Of a stretch of DNA of 5,688 nucleotides, positions 5,044 through 5,688 are shown one piece after another. Position numbers and translations under genes: made by a program. Source of the DNA: Deltaproteobacteria bacterium (GTDB taxonomy: Bacteria; Desulfobacterota; Desulfobacteria; Desulfobacterales; JAFDCJ01); contig JAFDDW010000167.1 in the NCBI GenBank assembly GCA_019310665.1, positions 1-5,688 of the forward strand, read 5' to 3'. Below the pieces are notes generated by a model. It had not been told where the DNA came from. It did not search any database and worked only from the letters and a program-made list of their open reading frames with translations. Position 1 is the stretch's first letter. Every line of letters begins with the position of its first letter.

Positions 5044-5688
5044 ATGAGAACCGATATAGAGTCCAGAATCAATGAAGCCGAAGTTTGCCGATCCATGGGA
5101 TTGTATGGTGACTCGCTAAATATCTATGAGAGTATTATCTCCATTGTATCTTCCGAGGATGCCCCGGTACAGGATAAGATCAAAAAGCGGATTAATCTGT
5201 TAAAAAAAGAAATTGCCGATCAGGAAGACACCCAGCCCAAGGACGTTTCGGCCAAAGACATTTCGATGTTAAAAAAATCGTTTTCCAGCCAGGGCGACGT
5301 CTCCGAAATACTTGACAGTGCTTCTGCTTTCCAGGAAATGGGGCTGCACGCTGAAGCAGTTGCGGAATACGTGAAAATGTTTAAAGAAGAGTATCCCGTT
5401 GAAAAAATTGTACCCGGACTGGTGGAAAGCCTGTTGAAGATGAATTCGCCGTCAAAGGCGGTCAAGGAATTTGATAAACTGGTTGAAGGGTTAAAATTGG
5501 GCAGAAAGGATCTGTCCGGGATAAAATTTTCGATCGGGCAGGCATTTGAAAAACGGGACCTTCGCGACCAGGCCCATGAGCTTTACAGTGATGCCTCCCG
5601 CCTGGATTCCGCTAACGCTGAAATCAAGAAACGCCTGAAGGCGATGACAGCAACCTTTGCTTCCGGTTCCAAATATGACTATCTCCTG
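5044..5688 (+). CDS. TPR-like protein, 3' end beyond the window
   Basis: The frame is open from the ATG at 5044 to the window edge without a stop, giving 215 residues. An in-frame TGA at 5035-5037 blocks any earlier start; the ribosome binding site is weak (GAAAGG at 5025-5030, 13 nt away). The sequence is helical and TPR-like: about 8-33 (EAEVCRSMGLYGDSLNIYES), 88-114 (ILDSASAFQEMGLHAEAVAEY), 122-150 (IVPGLVESLLKMNSPSKAVKEF) and 160-190 (IKFSIGQAFEKRDLRDQAHELY). A charged spacer (about 52-72) separates the first repeat from the rest. TPRs mediate protein-protein contacts. The part seen may be only an N-terminal region: in related bacteria such arrays can precede GspE/PilB-type ATPase domains, and the last residues (SGSKYDYLL) could be the run-in to another domain. 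That continuation is a guess from memory. The gene lies 25 bp after the Roadblock-like gene, in the same putative operon. Confidence 0.8.
   Translation, partial: MRTDIESRINEAEVCRSMGLYGDSLNIYESIISIVSSEDAPVQDKIKKRINLLKKEIADQEDTQPKDVSAKDISMLKKSFSSQGDVSEILDSASAFQEMGLHAEAVAEYVKMFKEEYPVEKIVPGLVESLLKMNSPSKAVKEFDKLVEGLKLGRKDLSGIKFSIGQAFEKRDLRDQAHELYSDASRLDSANAEIKKRLKAMTATFASGSKYDYLL

Overview
This window looks like chromosomal DNA from an anaerobic deltaproteobacterium (Desulfobacterota, probably a Desulfobacteraceae-like sulfate reducer). The basis is circumstantial: moderate GC content (mid-40s by eye), and an MJ0042-type zinc ribbon, Cache/HAMP sensor, DUF4388, DUF8082-like and Roadblock-like domains packed into one co-directional cluster. 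There are no RNA genes, CRISPR arrays, transposases or convincing minus-strand genes. All seven supported genes read on the + strand, and both window edges cut a gene.

Layout. (1) 1-503: the end, possibly nearly all, of an unrecognised hydrophilic protein with a charged linker and a C-terminal coiled coil. (2) 504-586: a short gap with a near-perfect 23-bp palindrome. (3) 587-1066: a winged-helix protein with a DUF8082-like helical tail. (4) 1067-1296: a leader holding four copies of a TGCCTA-type motif, arranged as two nested inverted repeats; the same 10-mer occurs in the palindrome upstream of gene 2. (5) 1297-2430: a membrane sensor with a zinc ribbon, a Cache-like extracytoplasmic domain and a terminal HAMP, but no output domain. 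(6) 2431-2611: a gap with a 12-bp tandem duplication and a 15-bp SalI-type palindrome. (7) 2612-5688: four closely spaced genes (gaps of 13, 51 and 25 bp), namely a double DUF4388-like protein, a receiver-DUF4388-Roadblock-like response regulator, a small stand-alone Roadblock-like protein, and the start of a TPR protein that runs off the window.

Working model (inference). The Cache-HAMP protein senses an extracytoplasmic signal but must pass it to separate proteins. The response regulator, DUF4388 and Roadblock-like proteins look like scaffold and regulator parts of a signalling module of the kind that elsewhere works with small Ras-like (MglA-type) GTPases or secretion/pilus ATPases. No GTPase, histidine kinase or ATPase domain is visible here, so the effector would have to lie downstream or elsewhere. 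The most unusual features are the output-less zinc-ribbon/Cache/HAMP receptor beside this DUF4388/Roadblock set, and the shared intergenic TGCCTAAA motif that may tie gene 2 and gene 3 into one regulatory unit.
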